From Haplomitrium mnioides (lineage: Eukaryota > Marchantiophyta > Haplomitriopsida > Calobryales), in contig JBNGIS010034398.1 in NCBI GenBank assembly GCA_049999725.1, forward strand, positions 1 to 33,411: DNA of 33,411 nt. Reading direction: 5' to 3'. Within the stretch, counting starts at the first letter, position 1, and the number at the start of each line of letters is the position of its first letter. A program made the position numbers and the translations under genes. The notes below the pieces were generated by a model. It saw nothing but the letters and a program-made list of their open reading frames with translations, was not told the origin of the DNA and searched no databases. Below are positions 22,603-32,840 of the stretch, one piece after another.

Positions 22603-24064
22603 GGAATACAGGATGAATCTTCATATGAAGAGGAAGATCAAGTTTATAAGCAACAAGAGAAAGAACCTGAGAAATAGAGAAAGGACCAATCCAAGCAGGA
22701 GATAACTTACGAACTTGAGTATCTAAAGACAATGGAAGATCATGAGTGGATAATATAACTTGGTCACCTAAAACATAAGAGAAATCACGACAATGGCTAT
22801 CAAGATATTGTTTTTGCCGATTTTGAGCAACAGTAAGATGGTTGCAAGCATCTTGCAAGGAAGAAGATAAACGAGACAAAAAAGTAGAAATACTTGGAAC
22901 AATAGAAGAAGTAGGAGAAAGCAAACCATCAAGAACAAGAGGATGCTGACCCGAATTAAGAAAGAAAGGAGAAAACCCAGTACTTGCTTTTTTGGAGTTG
23001 TTGTAAGCAAACTCCATAGCCGGTAAGAAACTATCCCAATCGGTGTGATGAACATTGATGAACGCGTGAAGCATATCCTCTACAGTGCGATTAGCACACT
23101 CCGTTTGCCCATCTATTTGCGGATGATAAGCAGTAGACATAGAAAGTTTGGTTCCTAGAAGTTTGAATAACTCTCTCCAAAACTTTCCAGTGAAACACGG
23201 ATCCCGATCAGATATTAAGACCTTGGGCATTACCTGATGGCGAAAAACAGTATCAAAGTGATTTTTTGCCAATTGTGGAGCATCCACTGTATCCAGCGTT
23301 GGCGCTAAATGAATCTTCTTGCTCAGCTTGTCTACAAACACCACAATAGTAGTAAACCCACGAGGCGTGGTTGGAAGTGAAGTGACAAGATCCAAACTTA
23401 CATATTCCCAACGAGTAGTAGGAATTGGTAACAGTTGAAGAAGTCCTGCTGGTTTTTGATTCGAAGCTTTGTTTCGTTGACAACTTTCACACAAACGAAC
23501 AAAACCATGAACATCTCGAGCCAAGTTAAGCCACCACCAAGTGCGTTGAAGCAACTCGGTAGTTTTATCTACTCCAAGATGCCTAAAGATAAGAATGTCA
23601 TGTGCTTCTTGTAAATGAGTCATTCGAAGCGTATCATCTTGTGGAACATATATTTGATGGCCTCGATAGAGAATACCATCTCGAATAGAGAAAGAATGAT
23701 ACTTACTATCCTTGACGACCAATCTTGCTTGAACCAAACTAAAGAAAGCATCTTCTTGTAGTTTTTGATGATAACTCCCACTAGTTGCCTCATCCAAATG
23801 TAAGATACTAATGTTGATCACCTCCATTGTATTCACTCGATGATCTGGCCTATGTGACAGTGCATTAGGAATGGTGTGGAACCTTTCTGGCTTGTACTTT
23901 AGCTTGATATCAAAGAGTTGCAATTGATCTTCCCATCGGTGATGGCGACTTGTCATATTTTCCAAATGAATTGGTTGTAACAATGGTTTGTGATTTGTGC
24001 GCATAACTACAGGTCTTCCCAAAAGATAATACCTCCATACTTTTGTAGCATAAAACATTGCCAA
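22502..24064 (-). pseudogene. pol: Chromovirus RNase H end and integrase
   Basis: A 520-residue open frame, separated from the RT frame by one TGA (24068-24070). It begins with the RNase H end (MFYATKVWRYYLLGRP, then KYKPERFHTIPNALSHRPD). The integrase zinc-binding HHCC region follows: HDILIFRHLGVDKT and CESCQRNKA. The catalytic core shows Asp in VSLDLVTSLP, Asp in ISDRDPCFTGKFW and Glu in HPQIDGQTECANR, so the D,D-35-E triad is kept. A GPFSI/L-x-Y-K-L-x-LP block leads toward the chromodomain. This is the least damaged part of the element. Confidence 0.95.
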
Positions 24065-24070
24065 TTGCTC

Positions 24071-24988
24071 TCAATCCCTTGCAGAATAGTTTCTTCCCGC
24101 CGTATTCAACCGACGTGACATAAAGGCAATTGGATGAAGCCCATCCCCAAACTCTTGCTGCAAAGCTGCTCCAATAGAAAAATTAGAAGCATCAAAATCA
24201 ACTATACAACGTGCCTTTGGATCATAGGGCTGTAGAATAGGACAAGAAGAGACTACATCCTTGAGCTGTTGAAATGCCGCTTGCTCTTTGGCGGTCCATT
24301 GAAACTTAACCTCCTTGCCTAGCAAATCAGTAAGTGGTGTAGCAATATGTGCATAACAATGGATGAATTGTCGATAGAAGCTTGCCAATCCATTGAAGGC
24401 TCTAATGTCCTTTGTCTCCTTTGGTGTTGGCCACTCAGTAAAAGCCTTGATTTTCTCTTCTTCCATCTTTATACCATCCATCGACAACTTGTGCCCCAAG
24501 TAAGTAACCTCTTGCTTCCAAAATTTGCACTTGGATCTCTTACAATAAAACTTCCAATTGTGCAATCTTTGCAAAACTTCTTTCAAATGATTGCAATGCT
24601 CATCTTCAGTTTTGCTAAAAATAAGAATGTCATCCAAGAATACCAAAACTGATTTATCTAATAACCCATCAAAAATTCGATGCATTTGATCCATGAATAT
24701 AGTCGAAGCATTAGTGAGACCAATTGTAAGGACCTTCCACTCAAAATGTCCATACCTTGTACGAAAAGCTGTCTTAGCTACATCACTTGGCTTGATAGGA
24801 ATTTGCCAATAATCACTTCGAAGATCAAACTTCGAAAAGAACTGTGCACCACTCAATTGATCCAACAAATCACTAATATATGGTAAAGGATAAGCATTCT
24901 TGACGGTTTGCTTGTTCAAACCACGATAATCAGTACAAAGACGAAATCCACCAGCTTTCTTTGGCACAAAGAATACTGGTGCCCCCAA
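24071..24988 (-). pseudogene. pol: Chromovirus reverse transcriptase and RNase H start
   Basis: A 305-residue frame starting GAPVFFVPKKAGGFRLCTDY. RT blocks are clear: YPLPYISDLLDQLSGAQFFS, FDLRSDYWQIPI, and the catalytic FLDD at 24629-24640 (LVFLDDILIFSK). Then come YLGHKLSMDGIKMEEEKIKA and FYRQFIHCYAHIATPLTDLL. RNase H begins with IVDFDASNFSIGAALQQ. It ends at a TGA after NYSARD. The join to the upstream spacer (about 24990-25100) is frameshifted. Confidence 0.95.
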
Positions 24989-25101
24989 GACAAAGTACTA
25001 TACTGAATGAAATCCTTCTCAAGAAGATCCGTCAAAGTCTTGTGAAGCTCTTCCAACTCTTGTGGTGATAACCTATATATAGTTCAATTATACGGAATAC
25101 T

Positions 25102-25734
25102 TCATGGTATCAACTCAATCGGACAGAGCATTCTACGATCATCTGGTAACCTCTTTGGCGAATCATCCGGAAACACATCTGAAAACTCCTTTAAGATATT
25201 ATCAATCATTGAGGTTGGTATAGATTTCCCTCCCTCCTTATTCAAGTCCACAATAAACTTGATCCATACAACAAAGACGTGCAACTCTTTCTCCATCAAA
25301 TCATTATGCTGAACTGATTTGGGTTTCTTCACCAATGTTGCCAGACGCCCCAAAAGAAATTTCTTTCCTTGTAAAGTAACTTGAATTTTCCGTTTTACTC
25401 AATCAACTTGAGCAGACCGATCTTCAAGCCAAAGCAAGCCCAAAATAATGTCATACTATACGGGTGCAATAACAAAATCCATAGATTCCTCATAATCTTT
25501 GCCAATCTTTAGAAGAAATGGCTTGTGAGAATGGAATACCTCATGTTTTTGGCCATCCGCTATAGTCACAAAACTTCTTTTAATCGGCGAAGTTGTAGCT
25601 TTGATTTTCTTTGCAAAACATAGTGACATGAAATTTTCAGAACTTCCACAATCTATCAATATTCTACAAGAATGCTCATCAACCATACTGTCTAGATGAA
25701 ACAAGGTACTTCTGATTCTTGTCGAGCTTTTCAT
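25102..25734 (-). pseudogene. pol: Chromovirus protease and linker to RT
   Basis: The piece 25456-25734 contains the aspartic protease loop as RILIDCGSSENFMSL (relatives commonly have IDSGSSHNF). The piece 25102-25353 has the linker EFSDVFPDDSPKRLPDDR and a cleft-forming PIELIP that usually precedes RT. The two pieces are separated by stops. Confidence 0.82.
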
Positions 25735-25849
25735 TCCATTGGAACTAATTAAGCTCTCAGTAAGCCGCTCGACTATTATTGAAGTCGGTCATTTCTCTGA
25801 TTTTCTTCTTTAGCAGTTGCCACTTGAACAAGAGCACGTGGTCGACCTT

Positions 25850-26675
25850 GGCGACGTGGGCAATTTGCAATCATATGACCAAGCTGTCAACAATAAAAAC
25901 ATGCTCCACTTTGGTGTAGACGCTCACGTTGTCCATCAATGAGTGCCACTCTCTGTGCCGCATCAATCTCCATAGTTACAGCCTCATTTACTGGCACTCG
26001 AACATTTGGTAAAGCTTGTTGTGGACGTGGACGTGGCCTAGCCTTGTTGGTCGCTAGTAGCGAGTCATATCTTTCTACCATACTCATTGCTTCTTCTAGT
26101 TGGGAAGTCTCCCTCATTGTAACTTCCATTCTAGTGTGAGGCTTCAATCTTCGAACAAAACGATCCAAAGCTTCTCCCTCGCCCATATTAGGAATTTGCA
26201 TAATGATATTTTGAAATTGCGTGACATAGCTCCTTACCGTACCAAGTTGCTTCAATTCTGCCAAACAATCTCTTGCCACCTTTGGAGTATTCAAAACCCT
26301 AAATCTTAGATTTACCGCTTGTTTAAAATCTTGCCAATAAGCAATTGGAGTGACAAATCCACGTTGAGCTTGCTCAATTTGATATCTCCACCAAGTCTTT
26401 GCCACTCATTCTAACTGACTTGCAACAAATAGAATCCTTCTACCATCCTCTCTTATATTGGTAGCCTCAAAATATTGCTCACAATCAAACAAGAAATTCT
26501 CAGATGTACCATGAACCGTCTTGCCATCATAAACCTTTGGCTTGGGAAACCGCACATGACTTTCTTCTTCTTGAAAATGCGCCCTATTCCCCATTTGCAT
26601 TTGAACTTCTAGCAAGTGAGAAGGATGTTCAATTTGTTGTTGCATTGCTTGCATCCTCCCTTCTTGATTTTCCAT
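25850..26675 (-). pseudogene. gag: Chromovirus gag with zinc knuckle
   Basis: Reading begins MENQEGRMQAMQQQIEHPSH and passes PKPKVYDGKTVHGTSENFLF and QYFEATN. It is cut by a TGA at 26406-26408 before VAKTWWRYQIEQAQRGFV, and continues with WQDFKQAVNLRFR, QLGTVRSYVTQFQNII and FVRRLKPHTRMEV (a retrotransposon gag core). The knuckle at about 25860-25901 is CFYC-stop-QLGHMIANC, a CCHC with correct spacing but a TGA inside. Gag would package the RNA; here it cannot be made in full. Confidence 0.9.
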
Positions 26676-26690
26676 TTCACCGAAAAGAAC

Positions 26691-26705
26691 GTGGCTCTAA
26701 TACCA
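26691..26705 (-). other. Chromovirus primer-binding site
   Basis: On the minus strand TGGTATTAGAGCCAC lies one base from the 5' LTR. It matches the common TGGTATCAGAGC site for initiator Met tRNA with one change. Confidence 0.85.
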
Positions 26706-26706
26706 A

Positions 26707-27090
26707 TATAAAAGAACTCAAAGACCGAATTCCAAGTAAGTAATAATTCAAGACAACTCTAAAAGAGTTACACAACTCAAAACCAATAAGCAAACTAAAG
26801 CCAAGAATATAAAACAAAGCCAAGCAACCAAAGAACCCAAATTATTCAAGAGGAACTCTAGAATGAGGAGTGGGGCAAAGAAGCCCTTCTATTTATACAA
26901 GAGAAAAGAGTGTCATCCCTCTTTCTTCACTTACAAGTCACTTCTCATTTCAGCCCTAAAGGTGACTCACTACCAAAAGTGACTTTAAAAGCAAGTAATC
27001 TAATCTTAACCTATAAGTGACTCACTACCACTTCCTTCACTCCTCTTTATTTTCTTATAAATAGCACAACCTTGTGCTTGTACTATTACA
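26707..27090 (-). repeat. Chromovirus 5' LTR (right on the plus strand)
   Basis: 384 bp, colinear with 21907-22301. The left terminus reads TATAAAAG instead of TGTAAAAG, a single change at the conserved TG. Most differences between the two copies are transitions. Confidence 0.93.
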
Positions 27091-27095
27091 AACTT

Positions 27096-27204
27096 CATCT
27101 TGCATATATACATTAAAAGAGATACATATGATGGAGTTATAAACCAATAGACCTATATCTTATTGTTTTTTTTGTAATAATCCAATATTACAAACAAGGG
27201 GTAG
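27096..27204 (+). other. 3' leader of Copia-2 beyond the chromovirus
   Basis: The text GTTATAAACCAATAGACC (about 27135-27152) and a purine-rich ACAAGGGGTAG directly before 27205 occupy the same positions as GTTATAACCAAGAGGGAG before the Copia-1 3' LTR. This supports reading 19300-21906 and 27091 onward as one interrupted element. Confidence 0.6.
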
Positions 27205-27533
27205 TGTTAAGATATAACACTAATCTAATTAAGATATTAAACTTACCCTAATACTAATCTAGGTTCATTATAAGAACATATAGTTATAAATATATGTGAG
27301 AGAGATTGATAGAGAAGAAGATGATTATAATTCTATGAGATGAGGTGAGAATTGAGTAGTTGTATGAAATCTATGAATGATGTATTCCATTAGCTAGTCG
27401 AGCCTTTATTGAATATAATCATTACTCAATAAAAGATTGATTTATAACTCCAAACTCAATCTTCCCAAAAACTTTCTTCTAGGGAAATTTTTTTGAATAA
27501 TAGAAGATAGGTTTTTTAAGATTAATTTCAACA
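27205..27533 (+). repeat. Candidate 3' LTR of Copia-2
   Basis: It starts TGTTAAGATATAAC after the purine-rich tract, has a TATAAATAT box at about 27284-27292 followed by a GAGAGAGATTGATAGAGAAGAAG leader, and could end at TTTCAACA (27533). The right end is uncertain because no partner LTR exists in the window. Its sequence differs from the Copia-1 LTR although the internal regions are related. Confidence 0.5.
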
Positions 27534-28471
27534 TCTAGAAAATTCCTATTGAGTTCATGTAATGTTGATAACTTGTTGTGCAGCAAGAACTATTCACCTT
27601 CAACATCGCACTAATGTATTATGGAACACGAGTTAGAGTTGGTTATCTCCAACCTCTTAGAGTATGGGAGGAGTGTTATAACTCCTCCTCCAACTAGGGT
27701 TTAGTTTAGATCTAACTAGGGTTTTGTTAAGTGGTTAGATTAGAGTCCTAACAAGAATATTACATTAACATTGTCTAATGGCTAGATAAGTAACACTTTG
27801 TTATACACCAAGTAAAAGGATTTTGGTTTTCAACCGTAAATTTAATCTATTCAATGGCAACTGTAGTTAGTGGAAAGATTGGTTACCCAAATCCTTCCGT
27901 TAGGTTTGGTTTTGTTTTGTTATGCTCCAAATTTGCATCATGCTTTGCCACGTATGTGCACTGTTGATGTCACATGCCTGCTTTTTCTTTGTTTTTCCAA
28001 GGACTACGCTCTTTTCCTCAACTCTCTCCAACTAAGTTGTGTGAGACAAAAATGCAGTGGAGATTTATCCTCGATGAGCCTGATCTCCCTTGAACTCACT
28101 AAATAGACACTATCACGCAATCTTTTTGCACCTTTTCCATTTTTTGAAGAGCGAAAGCCACGTGAAGGTGATGGCTGATTGCTTTTTATCCAAAAATCTA
28201 GAATAACGACGCCATCTTTCCTAGATGGGATTTCTATTCTGTAGAAAACCATCAATCTTTTTGTCAACAACTCGAAACGAGTATGCAGTTTGATCGATCA
28301 CGTTTTTTTCATCTATGAACATGAGTTTTGTCATTCCAGTTTTTCAGCTCAAATCCCAACTGCATGTATTGATTCTAGTGAATTTTATTTGGTTGGCTCC
28401 GCAAACGTTGCAAAACTGATGGAAAACCACTTCTCTCACTAGAATTCCACATTCAGCACTTTCTGTCCACC
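27534..28471. other. Unassigned stretch with possible further LTR scraps
   Basis: No gene is recognisable. A TATGGGAGGAG|TGTTATAACTC junction near 27664-27684 looks like a PPT followed by an LTR start, but no partner was found. The last 150 bases before 28472 could be promoter or 5' UTR of the following open frame. Confidence 0.35.
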
Positions 28472-28795
28472 ATGGCTAGCCCTCTTCCCGCGAGAAGTTT
28501 GTTGGATTCTCACTCTTTTGATCTTTTATCTTCCAAGTTTGGGGGCAATGAACTTTCAGTTGGATATTGTAGCTTTCAGCATTCTATTTTTTCTCTTAGT
28601 GGTGGATCATCCAACATTCTACGTTCAAATCGACTTCGTTTCTTATCAGCACATAATCTTCCAACCTCTTTCGCTTTGAGCTTGAAAATTGATGTTATGT
28701 TTCTCTTGCAACTACTGCTGCTTTTGTACTCTTTCGATCCATGTCTCTTGAGGTCAGTGGACGGTAAAAGTTATATTCATTCATTCTCTCTCTAG
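28472..28795 (+). CDS. Possible first exon of a nuclear gene
   Basis: A 107-codon frame opens in a strong plant start context (CCACCATGGCT). The peptide begins MASPLPARSLLDSHSFDLLS and is rich in Ser, Arg and Leu with few acidic residues, which resembles an organelle transit peptide; a hydrophobic run MFLLQLLLLLYSF lies near residue 75. A donor-like G|GTAAAAG at about 28764 could end the exon. Acceptor-like tracts follow in the duplicated region. No domain is recognisable and it may be chance. Confidence 0.28.
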   Translation: MASPLPARSLLDSHSFDLLSSKFGGNELSVGYCSFQHSIFSLSGGSSNILRSNRLRFLSAHNLPTSFALSLKIDVMFLLQLLLLLYSFDPCLLRSVDGKSYIHSFSL

Positions 28796-29163
28796 CACAC
28801 ACTTCATGTTTTGGACCGCTTCTTCTTCTTCTTCTTGATTGCAGTGGTCATTGCGCGAGCATGAACTTACTTCGACACTGCCTGACTAATTTGTGAAGGA
28901 AATTGCAGAATTGTGGTTTCTCTTTGGAAACACGTGACATTGCAGTGACAAGTGTGCTTTTGAGTCTAGATCTCTCTTACACACACTTCCTATTTTGAAC
29001 TGCTGCTTCTTCTTCTTCTTGATTGCAGCCAAGTGGGCTGGTCATTGCACGAGCATGAACTTATTTTGACACTGCCTGACTAATTTGTGAAGGAAATTGC
29101 AGAATTATGGGTTCTCTTTGTAAACTCAAAACATTGCAGTGACGGGTGTGCATTCGTGTCTAG
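28787..29163 (+). repeat. Tandem duplication of about 190 bp with splice-acceptor-like tracts
   Basis: Copy 1 is about 28787-28970 and copy 2 about 28971-29163. Each begins TCTCTC..ACACACACTT-like, contains a (CTT)n-GATTGCAG tract, then TCATTGC..GAGCATGAACTTA, then CTGACTAATTTGTGAAGG, and ends GTCTAGA. Copy 2 has about 10 extra bases (CCAAGTGGGC) after the GATTGCAG. In one frame both read EHEL..TLPD-stop-FVKEIAELW. Confidence 0.85.
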
Positions 29164-29187
29164 AAAAAGAATTCGGTTGAAGAAAAG

Positions 29188-29495
29188 TGTTCCAACACAT
29201 GGCCGAGTAACTGGATAACACAAATGATAGCAATTGTGAAAATTGTAAAGAAATCGAGGTGACAAATATTTGGAGGCAAATATGAGAGATCATATTCAAC
29301 ACAATTGATTTACAAAAGGGAAGAGGCTTGCGGCACGGCTCTCTCTTCAATCTCCCTCTTTTCTCTCTACATACTCTATATTTATATTTAAATTTACCCT
29401 AAATTAACTTAACAAAACTAACCCTAAAGAGGGTTAAAAAATAAGTCTCTACCCATCATCTCAGCGGGTTACGTGCAGAGCTTGGTATTTCAACA
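29188..29495 (-). repeat. Copia-3 3' LTR
   Basis: 308 bp by boundary reading: on the minus strand it begins TGTTGAAATACCAAG right after the PPT and ends GGAACA, giving TGTT...AACA termini. A TATAAATATAG box lies at about 29380-29390 on the minus strand. The left end is inferred from the terminal inverted repeat only. Confidence 0.75.
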
Positions 29496-30280
29496 CTCCC
29501 CCTCAAGCTCAAGCCCATGTCAAGCACTCCCATAATAGTTCGAAACTTATGTAGCTTCTTTGCACCTATTGACTTTGTAAAAATATCAGCTACTTGCTCA
29601 TCTGTATTCACATATACCAAATCAATTTCACCTTCAAGTACCTTCTCTCGTATGTAATGGAAATGAACTTCAACATGTTTCGTCCTTGCATGAAACACAA
29701 GACTGTTTGTAAGTTGTATACTGCTTATGTTGTCACAATACAAAGTCACAAGCTCTTGCACATCATGTGCTAAATCGGACAATAGCTTGCGTAGCCAAGC
29801 TATTTCACATGCAGCCATTGCTACTTCTCTATACTCTGCCTCTGTGCTTGACAAAGCAACTATAGGTTGCTTCTTGCTACTCCAACTCACAGCAACACCT
29901 CCAATACTCTAAACATAACCACTTGTAGATCTTCTGTCATATGTATATCCAGCCCAATCTGCATCAGTATATCCAAAAAGTTTTACTTCAACTCTGTATG
30001 CATAAAATAAACCATAATTCAATGTGCCTTTTGAGTAACGTAATGCTCCTCTTGCCGCATCTAAATGTGGCTTTCTTGGCACCTGCATAAACTGACTAAG
30101 TACTCCTACATCATGAGATATATTTTGTCTTGTTATGGTGGCATAAATCGAACTTCCAACTATTTTCCGATACACAGTTGGATCTTCCAATTCATCTCCC
30201 AAATCAGCTCCTAACTTTGCATTCTGTTCAAGTGGAGTAGAAATAGGCTTACATGCTAACATACCGTATTTCTGTAACAT
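29456..30280 (-). pseudogene. pol: Copia-3 RNase H
   Basis: Two frames joined by an in-frame TAG (about 29908). The first holds LQKYGMLACKPISTPLEQNA, GSSIYATITR and YTDADWAGYTYDRRSTSGYV. The second holds SWSSKKQPIVALSSTEAEYR, CDNISSIQLTNS, HARTKHVEVHFHYIREKV and DEQVADIFTKSI. These are the standard copia RNase H blocks; acidic residues in DADWAG, STEAEY and CDN are kept. The frame ends inside the LTR, at 29456-29458. Confidence 0.93.
29496..29506 (-). other. Polypurine tract of Copia-3
   Basis: TTGAGGGGGAG on the minus strand immediately precedes the LTR start TGTTGAAAT, the classic plant copia arrangement. Confidence 0.9.
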
Positions 30281-31110
30281 ATCTAGAATATACTTTCGTT
30301 GAAGTAATCAAATACCTTGTTGTGATCTTATTACTTCTATACCCAAGAAGTACAAAAGTTCTCCCAAGTCTTTCATATCAAATTCCGCTCCAAGCCTCTT
30401 CTTAACATTTTCAATCTACAACTTATCATCACATGTAATAATCAGATCATCAACATATATCACTATGATGACCAAACCTGTATTCATTTTCTACACATAC
30501 ATAGAGTAATCTGCCTCGCTGATGACAAATCCAATACTTTGTAAAAGCTTGCTTATTCTATCTGTCCATGCTCTGGGTGCTTGCTTTAATTCGTATAAAG
30601 CTTTCTTCAACTTACACACATAATCTGGAAACTTATGGTGTACATATCCATATTGCTGCTCCATGTACACTTCTTCATGTAACTCTCCATTCAAAAAAGC
30701 ATTCTTTTCATCCATCTGATGTAAATCCCATCTCTTAGCAGCAACCATAGGAATCACAGCTCTCACAATCGCCATCTTCGCAACAGGACTGAATGTTTCA
30801 TCAAAATCTATCCCATATGTCTGAGCATATCCTTTGGCTACTAGTATAGCCTTGTACCTCTTATCAAACCATCTGCATTATGCTTTACTTTGTAAACCCA
30901 CTTACAGCCAATCACTTTCTTTCCATCAGGTAGTGGTGTTAGCTTCCAAGTCTCATTCTCATCAAGTGCATTCACTTCCTCATCCATAGCTAACTCCCAT
31001 TCAGGTATGCCAATTGCATCCTCAAAACAAGTGGGTTCTACATCCTGTATAACTTTCACCATATATGCATAATGACGTGTAGAAAAACTATCATAACTCA
31101 ACCTCCTTAC
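30281..31110 (-). pseudogene. pol: Copia-3 reverse transcriptase
   Basis: RT starts in the C-terminal part of the frame 30841-31593 (WELAMDEEVNALDENETWKL, then GKKVIGCKWVYKVKHNADG). It continues in 30491-30775 with RWDLHQMDEKNAFLNGELHE, EEVYMEQQYGYV and ALYELKQAPRAW. After a TAG just beyond MYV it carries the intact catalytic YVDD at 30446-30457, then KDLGELLYFLGIEV with two more stops. So the active-site residues are present but the chain is broken at least four times. Confidence 0.92.
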
Positions 31111-32200
31111 TGGATACCTTATACGTGTAGATCTACGTACCTCATCGTGCATTCTTTGCACACCAAGTGTTTGCAAAGTGGGTATATCAACCTCTTCACC
31201 ATCACTTAAGTGACTTGTATCAATCTGCTGATCCACCTTTTCCTTTCCCTTTCTTGAACCTATCTTACTTTCAGCACTTCCAATTGATACATTTGGTGAA
31301 CCTAAACTCAATCTTCCTGACCACAGATTAACACTCTTAGACAGAGTGTTTGAACTTTCTCTTGGTCCACTCAACAGTTGTGATTGTAATTCCTGATTTG
31401 CTGATTTTTCGTGCACTTCTTCTTCTTCCATATGAGTCTGCACAACTTTTTCTACACCATACCAACTACTCAACTCATCAAATACAACATCTCTACGTAC
31501 CCTGATTTTACGAGTTACAGGGTTGTAACATCGGTATCTTTTTTGTTCCAAAGAATACCCAATGAAAATACACTTCTCAGCTTCACTTCTCAACTTTAGG
31601 ATCTAGCTTAGTCCTTAGCTCATCTCGTATGTGTACATACGGAATACATCCAAATACTTTCAAGTGAGATACATCACTTTTGATGTCTGTAAATCTTTCT
31701 TCTAGAGTAATATCATGTATTCCTACCATAGGAGTCATGTTCATGATATATACATCTGTATGTATAGCCTCTGCCCAATAGTATTTTAGCATGTTCTTTT
31801 CATTAATCAAGGCATGAACGATTTCTGCTATATGCCTATTCTTTCTTTCTGCAACTCCATTTTGTTGTGGAGTATATCTGCATGTGAATTGCCTTTTCAT
31901 ACCATGATCTACAAAAAATCTGCTAAACTCTTGTGAAAAAAATACTCACCTCCACCATCTGATCGTAGACATTTAATCTTCAATCTTGATTGTTTTTCAA
32001 CCACCTTCTTAAAGCTCTTAAAATGCTCAAACACTTCTCCTTTTGTCTTCATAAAATAAACCCATACCTTCCTTGTATGATCATCCACAAAGGTAACAAA
32101 ATACTTATTTCCTGACATTGATGTATGTTCAGTAGGTCCCCACACATCAGAATGTACTATGTCTAAAGGATTTTTACTCACATTTCTTTGATGTGGGAAC
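31111..32200 (-). pseudogene. pol: Copia-3 integrase core and C-terminus
   Basis: The core begins about 32170 with DIVHSDVWGPTEHTSMSGNK (first catalytic Asp), then CLRSDGGGEY (second Asp). A frameshift at about 31905 is followed by YTPQQNGVAERKNRHIAEIV (catalytic Glu), YWAEAIHTDVYIMN and LKVFGCIPYVHI. Another shift near 31590 leads to KCIFIGYSLEQKRYRCYNPV, RVRRDVVFDE and a Ser/Lys-rich linker. The D,D-35-E residues are all visible. Confidence 0.93.
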
Positions 32201-32840
32201 GGATGCCTTGATTGTTTTCCAAACTGACATGCTTCGCACACCTTCTGCATATCAACATTCTTGAACCTTGGCAAGCTGGTAACTACACCCATAGACTGCA
32301 TTGATCTCAGCCTTTTTAGATTCACATGTCCTATTCTTTTGTGCCAGATATCTACATCTTTAATAATTGTATTCTTTTGCGTATACATGACATTGTCATT
32401 TACCATTGGAGTCTTTACATCCAATATAAACATCCTTCCAATCTTACTTCCTCTAGCAACCAATCTATTTATGTTCTTCAAATCCTCCACAAAACAACCA
32501 TCTTCATTAAAAACAACTTGTAATCCTTGTTCTACCATTTGACCAACAGATACCAAATTCTTTGTAATTGTTGGTACATAGAACACATCAGCCATATACT
32601 TTGACTTTCTATCATATGTCGAAAGTGGAACATTTCCTATCTGCTCAATTGGATGAGCTATAGCATCACCTGTTTCCACATATCCTTACTGCTCTAGATC
32701 ATGGAGCTCTTTTTAACCAATTTTTATGATGTGTCATATGGTTTGACGCACTAGAATCCACATACCATGCATCATTTTCACATCCTTGTGTATAAGTACT
32801 CTTATATGTTGCAAAACAAAGAGACGCTCACCATCACTCT
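32201..32840 (-). pseudogene. pol: Copia-3 protease and GAG-pre-integrase
   Basis: The protease active site reads DAWYVDSSASNHMTHH near 32770-32720; relatives have DSGAS, so Gly is replaced by Ser. A stop follows shortly. The frame 31909-32679 then contains NLVSVGQMVEQGLQVVF, the GAG-pre-integrase block IWHKRIGHVNLKRLRSM and CEACQFGKQSRHPFP (His/Cys zinc-binding residues present). Confidence 0.88.

Larger units (their letters stand above)
21907..27090 (-). mobile_element. Full-length Ty3/gypsy chromovirus
   Basis: A 5.18-kb element on the minus strand, with two LTRs, a PBS, a PPT, gag, protease, RT, RNase H, integrase and a chromodomain in chromovirus order. A perfect 5-bp target duplication AACTT flanks it (21902-21906 and 27091-27095). 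The LTRs show about 19 substitutions over 384 aligned bases by eye plus one 11-bp indel, so it is younger than Copia-1. It sits inside the 3' leader of Copia-2. Coding capacity is lost through several stops and at least two frameshifts. Confidence 0.95.

Noticed and set aside
22768-23055. Minus-strand open frame overlapping the integrase
   Set aside because: Shadow frame of the integrase coding sequence.
27674-27770. Additional solo LTR starting TGTTATAAC
   Set aside because: A PPT-like purine run precedes it, but no matching LTR, clear end or target duplication was found.
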